Assembly: GCF_025517535.1 (NCBI RefSeq)
Contig: NZ_JAOPKC010000012.1
Span: 1 to 64,000 of the forward strand
Direction: 5' to 3'
Length of the DNA: 64,000 bases
Origin: Halapricum hydrolyticum
GTDB taxonomy: Archaea > Halobacteriota > Halobacteria > Halobacteriales > Haloarculaceae
Below the pieces are notes generated by a model. It was not told the DNA's origin. It saw only the letters and a list, made by a program, of their open reading frames with translations, and did no database searches. This document shows positions 26,746 to 34,662 of this stretch, in pieces; position 1 is the first letter of the stretch; the number at the start of each line of letters is the position of its first letter. The translations under genes were made by a program, and so were the position numbers.

Positions 26746-27282
26746 TCAGAAATCGAAATCGTCGGGATCGTCGCCGAAGTCGTCGTCTTCTTCCCCGAAG
26801 TCACCGAGTTCGTCGGCTTCCTCGCCGCCGAACTCCTCGGCCTCCTCAGCATCGGCCTCGAAGGCCTCTGGCGGCCGGCCGGCGGCTTCGACGACGCTGT
26901 CGTCGACGACGATCGGACAGTCGACCCGGAGCGCGATCGCGATCCCGTCGCTCGGCCGGGCGTCGAAGACGGCGTCCTTTCGCGAGCCGTCGTTGTACTG
27001 TTCGGCGTCGATTTTCGCGTAGAAGGTCCCGTCGGCTAGATCGTCGATCCGGACACGGTCGATAGCCCCCCCGAACTCCGAGAGCATCTCGATCAGCAGG
27101 TCGTGTGTCAGCGGCCGCTCGAAGGGCTCCTCGTCGATCGCCAGCTGCATCGATTGTGCCTGGTCGGCGCTGACGAAGATCGGCACGTACTGGCCGTTCG
27201 CCCGCAAGAGGACGACGGGCGCGCCGGCCCCCTCTTCCCCGACCCCGACGCCGATTCCCTCGACTGTCGCCTCGTGTTCCAT
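26746..27282 (-). CDS. Bifunctional nuclease (BFN/DUF151) domain protein
   Basis: A 178-residue protein. Residues ~1-135 form the BFN domain (VVLLRANGQYVPIFVSADQAQSM, RPLTHDLLIEML, DARPSDGIAIALRVDCPIVV), and the last ~35 residues are a highly acidic tail rich in Glu, Asp, Gly and Phe. Homologues have DNase/RNase activity in plants. The ATG at 27282 begins the domain; the open frame upstream is not coding. It sits 20 bases upstream of the UspA start on the same strand. Confidence 0.88.
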   Translation of the reverse strand: MEHEATVEGIGVGVGEEGAGAPVVLLRANGQYVPIFVSADQAQSMQLAIDEEPFERPLTHDLLIEMLSEFGGAIDRVRIDDLADGTFYAKIDAEQYNDGSRKDAVFDARPSDGIAIALRVDCPIVVDDSVVEAAGRPPEAFEADAEEAEEFGGEEADELGDFGEEDDDFGDDPDDFDF

Positions 27283-27513
27283 ACCCCGAAGTTGGATACC
27301 AACCGCCAAAAGTACTCGGGCGCGCCAGCGAGCACCGCCAGCGCTACCGGTGGCAGCGACCCGGATTGACCTCTGGCATATAAATCTGTCGTCGATTAAG
27401 CCGGTTTGACGGGCCAAATCGCCGCAATCCGGGCCGATCGATCCTGAACCGACTTCGGCGAGTTCCCGGTTGAAGTGGGTGTCTCGACATAGGCTCGACC
27501 GGAGGCAGCGAAC

Positions 27514-28011
27514 ATGAATCTCACAAAGATCGCAGGCATTGCTCTTGCACTGGTGCTCGTCGCCGGCGGTACGGCGGCGGCACTGCCGGGCAATGCACCC
27601 GCGGAAGCAGGCAACGCACCCACGGACGCACCGACAACTGACCAGCCGAACGAGACGGTTGCCGACGAGGACGACGCGAACGAGACGGCTGAAGACGAGC
27701 CCGAGCGTGGACCGCCCGCCGACCGCGGCCCGCATGCGAGCGAAGATAAACGTGGCCCGAACGCTGAGCACGAACGCGGTCCCCCGACCGACATGCCCGA
27801 GCAGGTCCCCGACTTCGTGACGGAGATCCACGAAACGATCAACCAGTTCCTCTCCGGTGAGCTGGAGGGCGACCTCGGTTCGGCGATAGCCGAGATCACG
27901 CCGGACGACGGCGATAGCGACGAAGTCGACGAGACTGACGAGCAGACCGACGACGAGCAGACTGACGAGCAGACCGACGAACAGACTGACGACGAAACGG
28001 TCGAAAGCTAA
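27514..28011 (+). CDS. Secreted acidic low-complexity protein
   Basis: A 165-residue protein with an N-terminal Sec-type signal or membrane segment (ALALVLVAGGTAAA, residues ~10-23), then Pro/Asn/Asp-rich sequence with glycosylation sequons, and a C-terminal run of DEQTDDEQTDEQTDE-like repeats. It is probably exported or membrane-attached. No domain recognised; its repeat tail arises from a short tandem DNA repeat at about 27925-27990. Confidence 0.72.
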   Translation: MNLTKIAGIALALVLVAGGTAAALPGNAPAEAGNAPTDAPTTDQPNETVADEDDANETAEDEPERGPPADRGPHASEDKRGPNAEHERGPPTDMPEQVPDFVTEIHETINQFLSGELEGDLGSAIAEITPDDGDSDEVDETDEQTDDEQTDEQTDEQTDDETVES

Positions 28012-28118
28012 GCACTTGGACTCGACAGGCAGACTCGACTGTCCCCCTGCGCTCGGCCCTCCACCGAGCAATCGCCGGTAACGCCGTTCTTTTCTACCAC
28101 ACTCGCGTACAGGTTCGC

Positions 28119-28337
28119 ATGAGCGTCCCCGGCGCAGAGCTGGAACTCGACCGCAAGCAGGCGACGCTGGCGGTGTTGCCCTTTCTATTGCTGGGGCTCG
28201 GAAACCTGGCGCTGTTGCTCGGGTGGGGACTGAAGCCGCTGTGGGCGTTTCTCATCTTACCGCCGATCCTGTTCATCAGCGTGCTGGCCTGGATCGCCTT
28301 CCGGACGGGGTTCGTCCGGGATCAGGGCCAGACCTAG
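28119..28337 (+). CDS. Small two-helix membrane protein
   Basis: A 72-residue protein with two hydrophobic helices (residues ~17-37 and ~42-62) separated by a short turn (GLKPLW). Conserved beside the prefoldin/DUF3194 genes in haloarchaea, from general knowledge. It converges with the DUF3194 gene, overlapping it by 4 bases. Confidence 0.75.
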   Translation: MSVPGAELELDRKQATLAVLPFLLLGLGNLALLLGWGLKPLWAFLILPPILFISVLAWIAFRTGFVRDQGQT

Positions 28338-28567
28338 GAGAGCAGTTCGTCGACGGCACCCTGCGCAGCCAGCGCGGCGTCGTCGGCGAGTTGTTGCTCG
28401 TCGATCCGGTCGTCCTCGACGTTGAGATAGACGTCGACTTCGAGCACACCGTCCTCGAAGGTGACGGTGACGTCGAAGTCAGCGACTGCCGACCGGTCAC
28501 AGCGCGAAAAGATGACGTTCTCGGCCGCGTCAGCGGCCGTCTGGACAACTTCGCTGTCCTCGACCAT
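28334..28567 (-). CDS. DUF3194 family protein
   Basis: A 77-residue protein with the DUF3194 pattern (QTAADAAENVIFSR, FDVTVTFEDGVLEVDVYLN). It lies five bases downstream of the prefoldin beta gene on the same strand, the standard archaeal arrangement. Function unknown, presumably linked to protein folding or transcription. Confidence 0.88.
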   Translation of the reverse strand: MVEDSEVVQTAADAAENVIFSRCDRSAVADFDVTVTFEDGVLEVDVYLNVEDDRIDEQQLADDAALAAQGAVDELLS

Positions 28568-28572
28568 CGTCC

Positions 28573-28971
28573 TCAGTCGCCGCCGGGACCGACGTTCGGG
28601 CTCGGGCCGCCGGCGCCACCGCCGCCACCGCCGCCGAGCATCTGCTGGAGCTCCTGCTGGAGTTCCTCGAACTGCTCCTGCACACGCTCTTCCTGCTTGT
28701 CGAGGCTCTCGACGCGGACTTCGAGGTTGTCGACCTTCTCTTCGAGGTCGTCGTAGGCCTCGTCGTAGTCGCTCTCGACGAGCAGTTCGCCGACCTGGCG
28801 GTACATGCCCGTGTCCTCGTCGATGTCATCGAGCGCGTCAAGCGCGCTCTCGGCCTCGGCGAGCTGGGTCTCGGCCTGCTGTTTCTGGGTGGCGACCTGC
28901 TGTGCGGTCTCCTGCAAATCCTGCAGTTCCTCGAGCTTCTCCTGTGCTTCCGGCGGCAGATTACCCTGCAT
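28573..28971 (-). CDS. pfdB: Prefoldin subunit beta
   Basis: A 132-residue protein with two long amphipathic helices flanking a central beta region (ALDDIDEDTGMYRQVGELLVES), as in archaeal prefoldin beta. The C-terminus is Gly-rich and disordered. Prefoldin is an alpha2-beta4 hexamer that holds unfolded proteins for the thermosome. Starts at the ATG at 28971. Confidence 0.95.
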   Translation of the reverse strand: MQGNLPPEAQEKLEELQDLQETAQQVATQKQQAETQLAEAESALDALDDIDEDTGMYRQVGELLVESDYDEAYDDLEEKVDNLEVRVESLDKQEERVQEQFEELQQELQQMLGGGGGGGAGGPSPNVGPGGD

Positions 28972-29083
28972 ACCCGGACCGTCGTGACCCGGACTGTTAA
29001 ACCCACGTTTTTGTTCCGGACGGCACGCGGCCGCTCCGGACGGCAGCCGACAGCGTTAATCCGGGCGCCCGAGTAGTACGGAT

Positions 29084-29571
29084 GGCAGCGGGAGCCCGGA
29101 CCCCGTGTCTTGGACCCGCCGCAGGCGGCCAAAGAGGCATGAGGAAAGTCCCCCCACCGTCCGGGCAGGTGACCGGGTGCAAACCCGGAGCGGGAGACCG
29201 CTGGCACTGGAACAGAAACGAGACCACTCCGCCTGACCGATGAGGCGTGCGAACCCCGACTGACGAAGGCCGACTCGGCTGCCGGGAGAAACCCCGGTAC
29301 GTCGGTCGACCGAGAAAGGAACGGGGAGCTGACCCGCCGAGGGCGGCGTGCCGACCACGTCGGCACGTCACGAACGAGCGAACGTTGCGCGGCGCTCCGC
29401 GCCGCGATTTCGAGGCGGTGCGACCGCCACACGGTTCGCGAGTAGACGGTGGAGAACGGATGGAACGGCGAATCCTCACTGGTGCAAGTCCGCGCCACAA
29501 GGTAGCCCGGACGCGGCGCGGACGCTCAGCCGAATGCCGGGCCGAACAGAAGGGGGCTTACTCCCCGCAGC
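29084..29571 (+). ncRNA. rnpB: RNase P RNA
   Basis: The conserved 5' core GAGGAAAGTCCCCCCACCG at 29142 (CR-I) and 3' core ACAGAAGGGGGCTTACTCC near 29547 (CR-V) are diagnostic of archaeal type A RNase P RNA. GCGGGAG at 29088 can pair with CTCCCCGC at 29561 as P1. The RNA processes the 5' leader of pre-tRNAs. The length (~488 nt) is somewhat above the usual haloarchaeal range, and the exact ends are estimated. No protein gene overlaps it. Confidence 0.92.
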
Positions 29572-29573
29572 CA

Positions 29574-29600
29574 CGATCGCCGTCGCGATCGCGCTGTTTT
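29574..29600 (+). terminator. Hairpin plus T-run after RNase P RNA
   Basis: CGATCGC (29574-29580) and GCGATCG (29585-29591) form a perfect 7-bp stem with loop CGTC, followed within six bases by TTTT. It lies immediately after the RNA's 3' end and leads directly into a family B repeat. Confidence 0.55.
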
Positions 29601-29681
29601 GATACTGCCGGCTATAACCTTTCGCACGTATTTCGCCACCCCGAGATGCCGAAAACCTTCACGAACGCATAGCCGACAGTC
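29600..29681. repeat. Palindromic repeat family B, copy B2
   Basis: It begins TGATACTGCCGGCTATAAC and ends with AGCCGACAGTCT, an imperfect inverted repeat of ~82 bp with the family core (CGTATTTCGCCACCCC ... CTTCACGAACG). It lies between the RNase P RNA and the hydrogenase stop. Confidence 0.75.
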
Positions 29682-29709
29682 TGACGACCCGCGAGTCCGC
29701 CGCTCTCCG

Positions 29710-31236
29710 CTAGTCGCCGATCGAACCCGTGGGACGCGGTGGCTCCAGGTCCCCCACGAACCGCTTTTCGTCGCCGTCCTGGACGTGGACGGCACAGCCG
29801 AGACAGGGGTCGTACGACCGGATCGTCCGCATCACGTTCACCGGGTTGCGGGGGTCCTCGACTTCCATCCCTTCGAGTGCGTACTCCAGGATGCTCGGAT
29901 TCCCCTCTTTGTCCCGGGGGCCGAGGTTCCACAGCGTCGGCGAGATGATCTGGTAGTTGGCGATCTCACCGTCTTCGACCCGCACCCAGTGGGAGAGCGC
30001 GCCACGCGACGCGCCCCAGAGCCCGACGCCCTCGCCGGTGAAGTCGTCGGTCCACTCAGCCCGCAGCGGTCCGTGGATGTCCACCGAATCGATCCACTCT
30101 CCGAGCAGGTCCCTGACGAGTAAGAACTCCTGCACGCGGGCGATAAGGCGGTTCAGCGTACTGCCCCGCTGGGGATCGCCGCCGAGTTGCGCCCGGAGAT
30201 CGAACGGGTCGTCGCCGGCGGCGATCAGCCTGGCGAGCGGTCCCGTCTCGACCGATTGACCGTCTAACCGCGGGGCCTTTCCCCAGGAGTACGCGCCCTC
30301 CTTGTCCGGCGCCGGCTCCGGTGGCGGCGCGCGCTGTGGGTGGCCGCCGGATTCCTCTGTGTACCAGGCGTGACTCGTGTCTTCGGTGATACCCGCGAGC
30401 AACTCCGCCTGGCTCGGCTCGTGTATCGTGCCATCGATGAAGATACCGCCGGGGAACACGAGGCCACCGTCGTCGTCGTAAAACATCCCGTTGGCGTAGA
30501 AGCGCCCGGGGCCGACACCGAACTCGTCGGCGCCTTCCTCCGCGGCCGCGACGAGGACGCTCAACATGTCGTACAACCCGTGAGCGTCACTCGGCGGCCC
30601 GCGCTGGTCGCGGACCGCCTCCAGCACCTCCGGGACCGCGTCGGTCGGCCCCACCCACTCGTCGACCGACGCGATGCGCTCGCGGACCCGTTCGACCGTC
30701 TCTTCGTCGGGCTGGGCGACGACGCCCCCTGGCGCGTACGTCAGCGGATGGGGCGCGCGGCCGCCGAACTCGGTGAACGCCTGCAGCAGCGTCCGCTGGT
30801 TGGATAGCGCGCTCTCGTATCCCGCCCCCTCGTTCGGGTTCAATCCTGCATATCCGGTCTCCGCGACGGCGTCGCTGTAGTCCGGTCCGGCGAGCGTGAA
30901 CACGTGGATCGCGTGGTTCCAGAGCAGGAACATCCCTTCCATGACGTTCTGGAGGAGGCGGGCGTTGTACGGCACGCCGCCGAAGACGCCCGCGCTGGCG
31001 GCCGCGTCCTCGAGCGCGAGCGTCGCGGCCTTCCGGTGGGAGGTGAAACAGACCCCACAGACCATCTGGGTAATCTGGGGGACGTCCGAGGGCGGTCGCC
31101 CGACGGTGATGTTCTCGATGCCCCGGAACATCTCCATGTGGCTCTTGGCCGACTGAATCTGCCCGTCCTGCACGTCGATCGTCGTGCTGTGGTGCCCTTC
31201 GATCCGCGTCGTCGGGTTGATTTCGATCTCCGGCAT
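29710..31236 (-). CDS. [NiFe] hydrogenase large subunit
   Basis: A 508-residue catalytic subunit. RIEGHH is at the N-terminus. The first metal-binding pair is VCGVCFTSH (~residues 59-67), and the second is DPCLGCAVH (~475-483), giving the four cysteine ligands of the Ni-Fe site and the conserved His. About 25 residues follow AVH and are presumably removed by a maturation protease. Compared with the common RxCGxC signature, the Arg position is Met here. It overlaps the small subunit gene by one base (stop/start TGATG), so the subunits are made together. No maturation (hyp) genes or protease gene are in the window. Confidence 0.93.
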   Translation of the reverse strand: MPEIEINPTTRIEGHHSTTIDVQDGQIQSAKSHMEMFRGIENITVGRPPSDVPQITQMVCGVCFTSHRKAATLALEDAAASAGVFGGVPYNARLLQNVMEGMFLLWNHAIHVFTLAGPDYSDAVAETGYAGLNPNEGAGYESALSNQRTLLQAFTEFGGRAPHPLTYAPGGVVAQPDEETVERVRERIASVDEWVGPTDAVPEVLEAVRDQRGPPSDAHGLYDMLSVLVAAAEEGADEFGVGPGRFYANGMFYDDDGGLVFPGGIFIDGTIHEPSQAELLAGITEDTSHAWYTEESGGHPQRAPPPEPAPDKEGAYSWGKAPRLDGQSVETGPLARLIAAGDDPFDLRAQLGGDPQRGSTLNRLIARVQEFLLVRDLLGEWIDSVDIHGPLRAEWTDDFTGEGVGLWGASRGALSHWVRVEDGEIANYQIISPTLWNLGPRDKEGNPSILEYALEGMEVEDPRNPVNVMRTIRSYDPCLGCAVHVQDGDEKRFVGDLEPPRPTGSIGD

Positions 31237-32456
31237 CAGTGATCACCGACCGACTGGTTTCGGGGATCCTCTCTCCAGACGATCGGTCCGTCCGGACTGA
31301 GCCAGCGATTGACGAGCCACAGCGCCCCGATGACGGGGAGCAGGGGCAACAGCATGAGACACACCGGGATCGCGATCAGCAACCCGGGAAGACTGCCTTC
31401 CGGTCTCGGAATCGTGTGGCCCGGCTCTTCGATCGGTTCGGGCTCGCCGATCTCTTCTCTCGTCTCGCGTGCTTCGTAGAACGGGGTGAACCGGTCCCAG
31501 AACGCCGGCTCGACACAGCCGATGCAGGGTGCGCCGATGTCTCGACAGATGGTGGTCCCGTCGTTTCGCAGCCGCTTGGAGTCGTCACAGTGGGCGTGGA
31601 CGCCGGCACAGCCGGCCTCGTAGAGACACCCTTCCTCACCGGGTTCCGCCGCGAAGTCTTTGGCCTCGTAGTCCGGTCGACGGGAGCAATCGTCGTGAAC
31701 AAGCGGGGCGAACAGCGGCAGCGGCCTGTTGAACTCATCGAGAGTCGGAATGTGGCCGTTCAGGACCGTCGCGAGCGTCAACAGGATGTGGTCCGGGTGC
31801 GTGGGACAGCCCGGAACGTTGATCACCGGAAGGTCGGACCCGGCGGTAAACTCCGGACCCAGTACGCCGCCCCGGTCGATGCCCTCGAACTGGATGCCGG
31901 ACGCGCCGGTCGGACTGGATCGAACCGCTTCCGGGTCACGCTTTCCGGCGGCCGGCAGCCCGCCGTAGGCGGCACAGCTCCCGACGGCGACGACTACTTC
32001 GGCACGTTCCGCGAGCTCCATCACCCAGTCGAGGATCGGCCGACGGTTCCCGAATTGATCGACACCGAGCGTCGCCGATCGCGGGACGTCCACCGGAATC
32101 GATCCTTCGACGATCAGTACGTCCGGCGCGGTCTCGATCGCATCGAGCGCCCTGTCTCCGGCGTCGGTCATCAGCGTCGGGTGAAACGCGATCGACTCCC
32201 GAAACTGTTCGAGCTGGAACTGTTCCGGATACTCTCCCTGAAGCAGCGAGATCGTACAGCCAGTGCAGCTCTGTCCCTGGAGCCACGCGACGTCGAGGTC
32301 GTCTTCGACGGCCCGTTCCAGAGCAGCGTCGATCTCCGTCGAGAACTCGGACACCACGTCGCCCGGCTCTCGGTCGACTGCCAGCGACAGGAAATCGTAT
32401 CTCGGTTCCGGTTGTATCCGCTTTTCGGGACGCCTACCCCGTTGAGCCGTCGCCAT
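31236..32456 (-). CDS. [NiFe] hydrogenase small subunit, C-terminally membrane-anchored
   Basis: A 406-residue subunit. WLQGQSCTGCTISLLQ (~residues 58-73) supplies the proximal FeS cysteines with GSCAAYGGLPA and PGCPTHP. The following cysteine-rich region (CLYEAGCAGVHAHC, CRDIGAPCIGCVEP) ligates the other clusters. A hydrophobic helix near the C-terminus (~residues 362-388) anchors it to the membrane. There is no Tat twin-arginine export signal, so the enzyme should face the cytoplasm. The layout resembles group 1 uptake-type small subunits, but no cytochrome b gene is adjacent. Confidence 0.92.
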   Translation of the reverse strand: MATAQRGRRPEKRIQPEPRYDFLSLAVDREPGDVVSEFSTEIDAALERAVEDDLDVAWLQGQSCTGCTISLLQGEYPEQFQLEQFRESIAFHPTLMTDAGDRALDAIETAPDVLIVEGSIPVDVPRSATLGVDQFGNRRPILDWVMELAERAEVVVAVGSCAAYGGLPAAGKRDPEAVRSSPTGASGIQFEGIDRGGVLGPEFTAGSDLPVINVPGCPTHPDHILLTLATVLNGHIPTLDEFNRPLPLFAPLVHDDCSRRPDYEAKDFAAEPGEEGCLYEAGCAGVHAHCDDSKRLRNDGTTICRDIGAPCIGCVEPAFWDRFTPFYEARETREEIGEPEPIEEPGHTIPRPEGSLPGLLIAIPVCLMLLPLLPVIGALWLVNRWLSPDGPIVWREDPRNQSVGDH

Positions 32457-32476
32457 ACTCGTCGTATTGGGCTACT

Positions 32477-32492
32477 AATACATATATTTACT
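32477..32492 (-). promoter_or_regulatory. Putative promoter of the hydrogenase operon
   Basis: The minus-strand sequence TAAATATATGTATT is a strong TATA-like element ~22-36 bases upstream of the small-subunit ATG, the spacing for a leaderless haloarchaeal transcript. Confidence 0.5.
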
Positions 32493-32884
32493 GGCGATGA
32501 GGTACCACTAGTAAAAATACGGGAATATCACTGATCGTCCGAATCGATGTCGCGTCACGTTCGTGGAGAATTGTGGGGGATAGCAGCGGGCCCGGGGATC
32601 CTCAAATTCCGTCTGAGAGGGGCTAACTGGCGTTTTTCGAGACCGATATGACTGGTTTCCAGATAGTCCGGTTACGTGATCTGATCGGAAGGAACGCCCG
32701 AAATATGAGGGCGATAATAAAGAATGAAAGCGGAAAAGTCAGGGATATGAGCGCTAAATCGGGATTATGAAATAAAATAATAATACCGACAGTAAAGATA
32801 GGGTGTGTGATAGGTGTTCGGGGGCGTTTCTGCCGTCGATGGGCGTCCCCACGAGTTACTATCCCCCCGGGCGAAGGATTCGGC
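32493..32884. other. Intergenic region between hydrogenase and SDR genes
   Basis: About 390 bases without a convincing gene. GC content falls visibly between 32690 and 32810 (runs of AAAT and AATAATAAT). This must hold the promoter of the SDR gene at 32885. A short hydrophobic reading frame on the minus strand (32623-32770) has no start and poor codon use. Confidence 0.5.
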
Positions 32885-33907
32885 ATGGATGTCCTGATCC
32901 TGGGCGGTACGGGCCTTATATCGACAGCGATCACCCGGAAGCTCGATGCTGCCGGCCACGACGTGACTGTCTGCAATCGCGGCGAAAGCGACGCTGCGAT
33001 CCCCGAGTCGGTCGACCGCGTCCGCGCGGATCGGTTCGGCGACGAGTTTCCATCGCGGGTCTCGGGCACCGATCCCGAGGCCGTGATCGACATGCTGTGT
33101 TTCTCCGAGAGCGACGCCGAACTCGCGGTCGAGGCGTTCGGCGGCCGGGTCGAACAGTACGTGTTGACGTCGACGATCGACGTCTACCGCCGCCCGGTCG
33201 ACTCGAACCCCGTCGTCGAGAGTGCGCCGCGTCACCCGCCGACGAGCAACTACGGGGCCAACAAGGCCGCCGCCGAAGACGTGATCCGCGGGGCCCACGA
33301 CCGGGGTGAATTTGCGGCCACTATCGTCCGTCCGTGGACGACCTACGGCCCGCACGGCAACGGTAACCTCTGTCACACGTTCGGGGTCGACACGACCTAC
33401 CTGCGGCGGATCCGCGACGGCGAGCCGATCGTCGTCCACGGGGACGGCACCGGACTGTGGGGACCGGCACACCGCCGGGACGTCGCCGGGGCCTACGTCG
33501 GCGCGGTCGGCAACCGGGCCGCCTACGGCGAAACCTACAACGTCACCGCCGAGGCGGTCCCGACCTGGAACGAGTACTACCGGACGCTCGCGGACGCGCT
33601 GGACGCGCCCGAGCCCGAACTGGTGCACGTCCCGACGGACGTTCTGGTCGAGATCGCGCCGGATCGTACCGACTTTCTCGTCGATCACGGCCGCTACAGC
33701 ACGACCTTCGATACTTCGAAGGCACGGCGGGACCTGGGCTACGAACAGTCGATCGGACTGGAACGTGGCGCTCGGGAGGTCATCGAGTATCTCGAAGACA
33801 ACGACGCGATCACGAGCGAGGACGACGCCTTTATCGACGCGCTCGTCGCTGCCTGGCAAGAGACGAGAGACGGGTTCGTCCAGGGTTCGAGCGCTGATAG
33901 GGAGTAG
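32885..33907 (+). CDS. NAD-dependent epimerase/dehydratase (extended SDR)
   Basis: A 340-residue Rossmann-fold protein: GGTGLISTAIT nucleotide loop, CNRGE after the second strand, LTSTIDVYRR and NYGANKAAAE (YxxxK) at the active site, RPWTTYGPHGN, and a C-terminal helical domain. It is similar in plan to the protein at 19544-20521. The ATG at 32885 starts the fold. The substrate is unknown, and a link with the divergent hydrogenase is not evident. Confidence 0.85.
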   Translation: MDVLILGGTGLISTAITRKLDAAGHDVTVCNRGESDAAIPESVDRVRADRFGDEFPSRVSGTDPEAVIDMLCFSESDAELAVEAFGGRVEQYVLTSTIDVYRRPVDSNPVVESAPRHPPTSNYGANKAAAEDVIRGAHDRGEFAATIVRPWTTYGPHGNGNLCHTFGVDTTYLRRIRDGEPIVVHGDGTGLWGPAHRRDVAGAYVGAVGNRAAYGETYNVTAEAVPTWNEYYRTLADALDAPEPELVHVPTDVLVEIAPDRTDFLVDHGRYSTTFDTSKARRDLGYEQSIGLERGAREVIEYLEDNDAITSEDDAFIDALVAAWQETRDGFVQGSSADRE

Positions 33908-33930
33908 CGTAGCCGATCGGAGCAACTCTC

Positions 33931-34012
33931 ATATTGCCGGCTGTAACATTTCGAAATAATTCACCACCCCGGGGTGGCAAATATCTGTACGAACGTACAG
34001 CCGGCAGTATCA
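33931..34012. repeat. Palindromic repeat family B, copy B3
   Basis: The best-preserved family B copy. The ends ATATTGCCGGCTGTA and TACAGCCGGCAGTATCA are inverted repeats matching at 14 of 15 positions, with CATTTCG near the left end and an inner hairpin CACCCCGGGGTG at ~33963-33974. It lies 24 bases after the SDR stop codon. Confidence 0.85.
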
Positions 34013-34548
34013 CTCCGATCGGGTGACCGGATCATCGTTCCCGGGCGAAATCTATGGATTTCCGTGATCACGAGAATCGGAGATTCTCGAACGACTCCTT
34101 GAGGGAGGGGGCTTAGTGACTACATTCAGCTAATTGGTTCAGTCTGTAGTGCCTGGGGCTGTGCAACAGTTCTATGTCACCCTCGGCGATGACGAATCCG
34201 GGGGCTGCGACCGCCCGGAAGACGCCGAAGGCATGTCTGTGGCTCCGAGGTCGACCGCGCCACCCGGGGCGGTCGTCTCGGGGGGCGCGTATCGCACCGA
34301 ACCTCATACGAGTGCGGGCGAAGGTGCACCTGAAGAGGGGGGGTTCGAGTAGGAACAGAATACCTGCCTTGCCTGAATCTTGTGCACGTCAGACGCGCTC
34401 CTGCGTCTGGATAGTTGAGGAGAATTAAGAACACTATAAGACTTGTAGATATGCTTCGACTGGACGCTTAGGAACATCCTACTTCAAATATCGAGACGGA
34501 GGCTCCCCCTGTATCTCGCACGGTGTTCTCCACAGGTGGCGAGTGACT
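34013..34548. other. Spacer without recognised gene
   Basis: No convincing protein gene is present. A perfect 7-bp hairpin, CAGACGC/GCGTCTG with a 6-base loop, is at 34390-34409. The stretch 34130-34360 is GC-rich and could hold a structured RNA, but no known RNA family was recognised. Confidence 0.4.
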
Positions 34549-34626
34549 CATACGGATTATTGTACCGATTTACCGCTCCGACCGTCCCGCGGTCGATGCG
34601 GAACAGACGTCCAATAATCCGTATCA
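34549..34626. repeat. Palindromic repeat family A, copy A2
   Basis: ATACGGATTATTG and CAATAATCCGTATCA form a 13-bp perfect terminal inverted repeat. The core (TACCGATTTACCGCTCCGACCG, inner hairpin, GGAACAGACGT) is shared with copies A1 and A3. It lies 36 bases beyond the stop of the J-domain gene. Confidence 0.85.
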
Positions 34627-34662
34627 GCGGGATGATCGGCAAGTGAGAGCCCTTTCTCTATC

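Noticed and set aside
32623..32770. Hydrophobic minus-strand reading frame tail
   Set aside because: No start codon near, AT-rich biased composition, and no homology pattern.
34134..34352. 72-codon frame in the spacer between repeats
   Set aside because: Gly/Pro/Glu-rich without domain or promoter; codon use not convincing.
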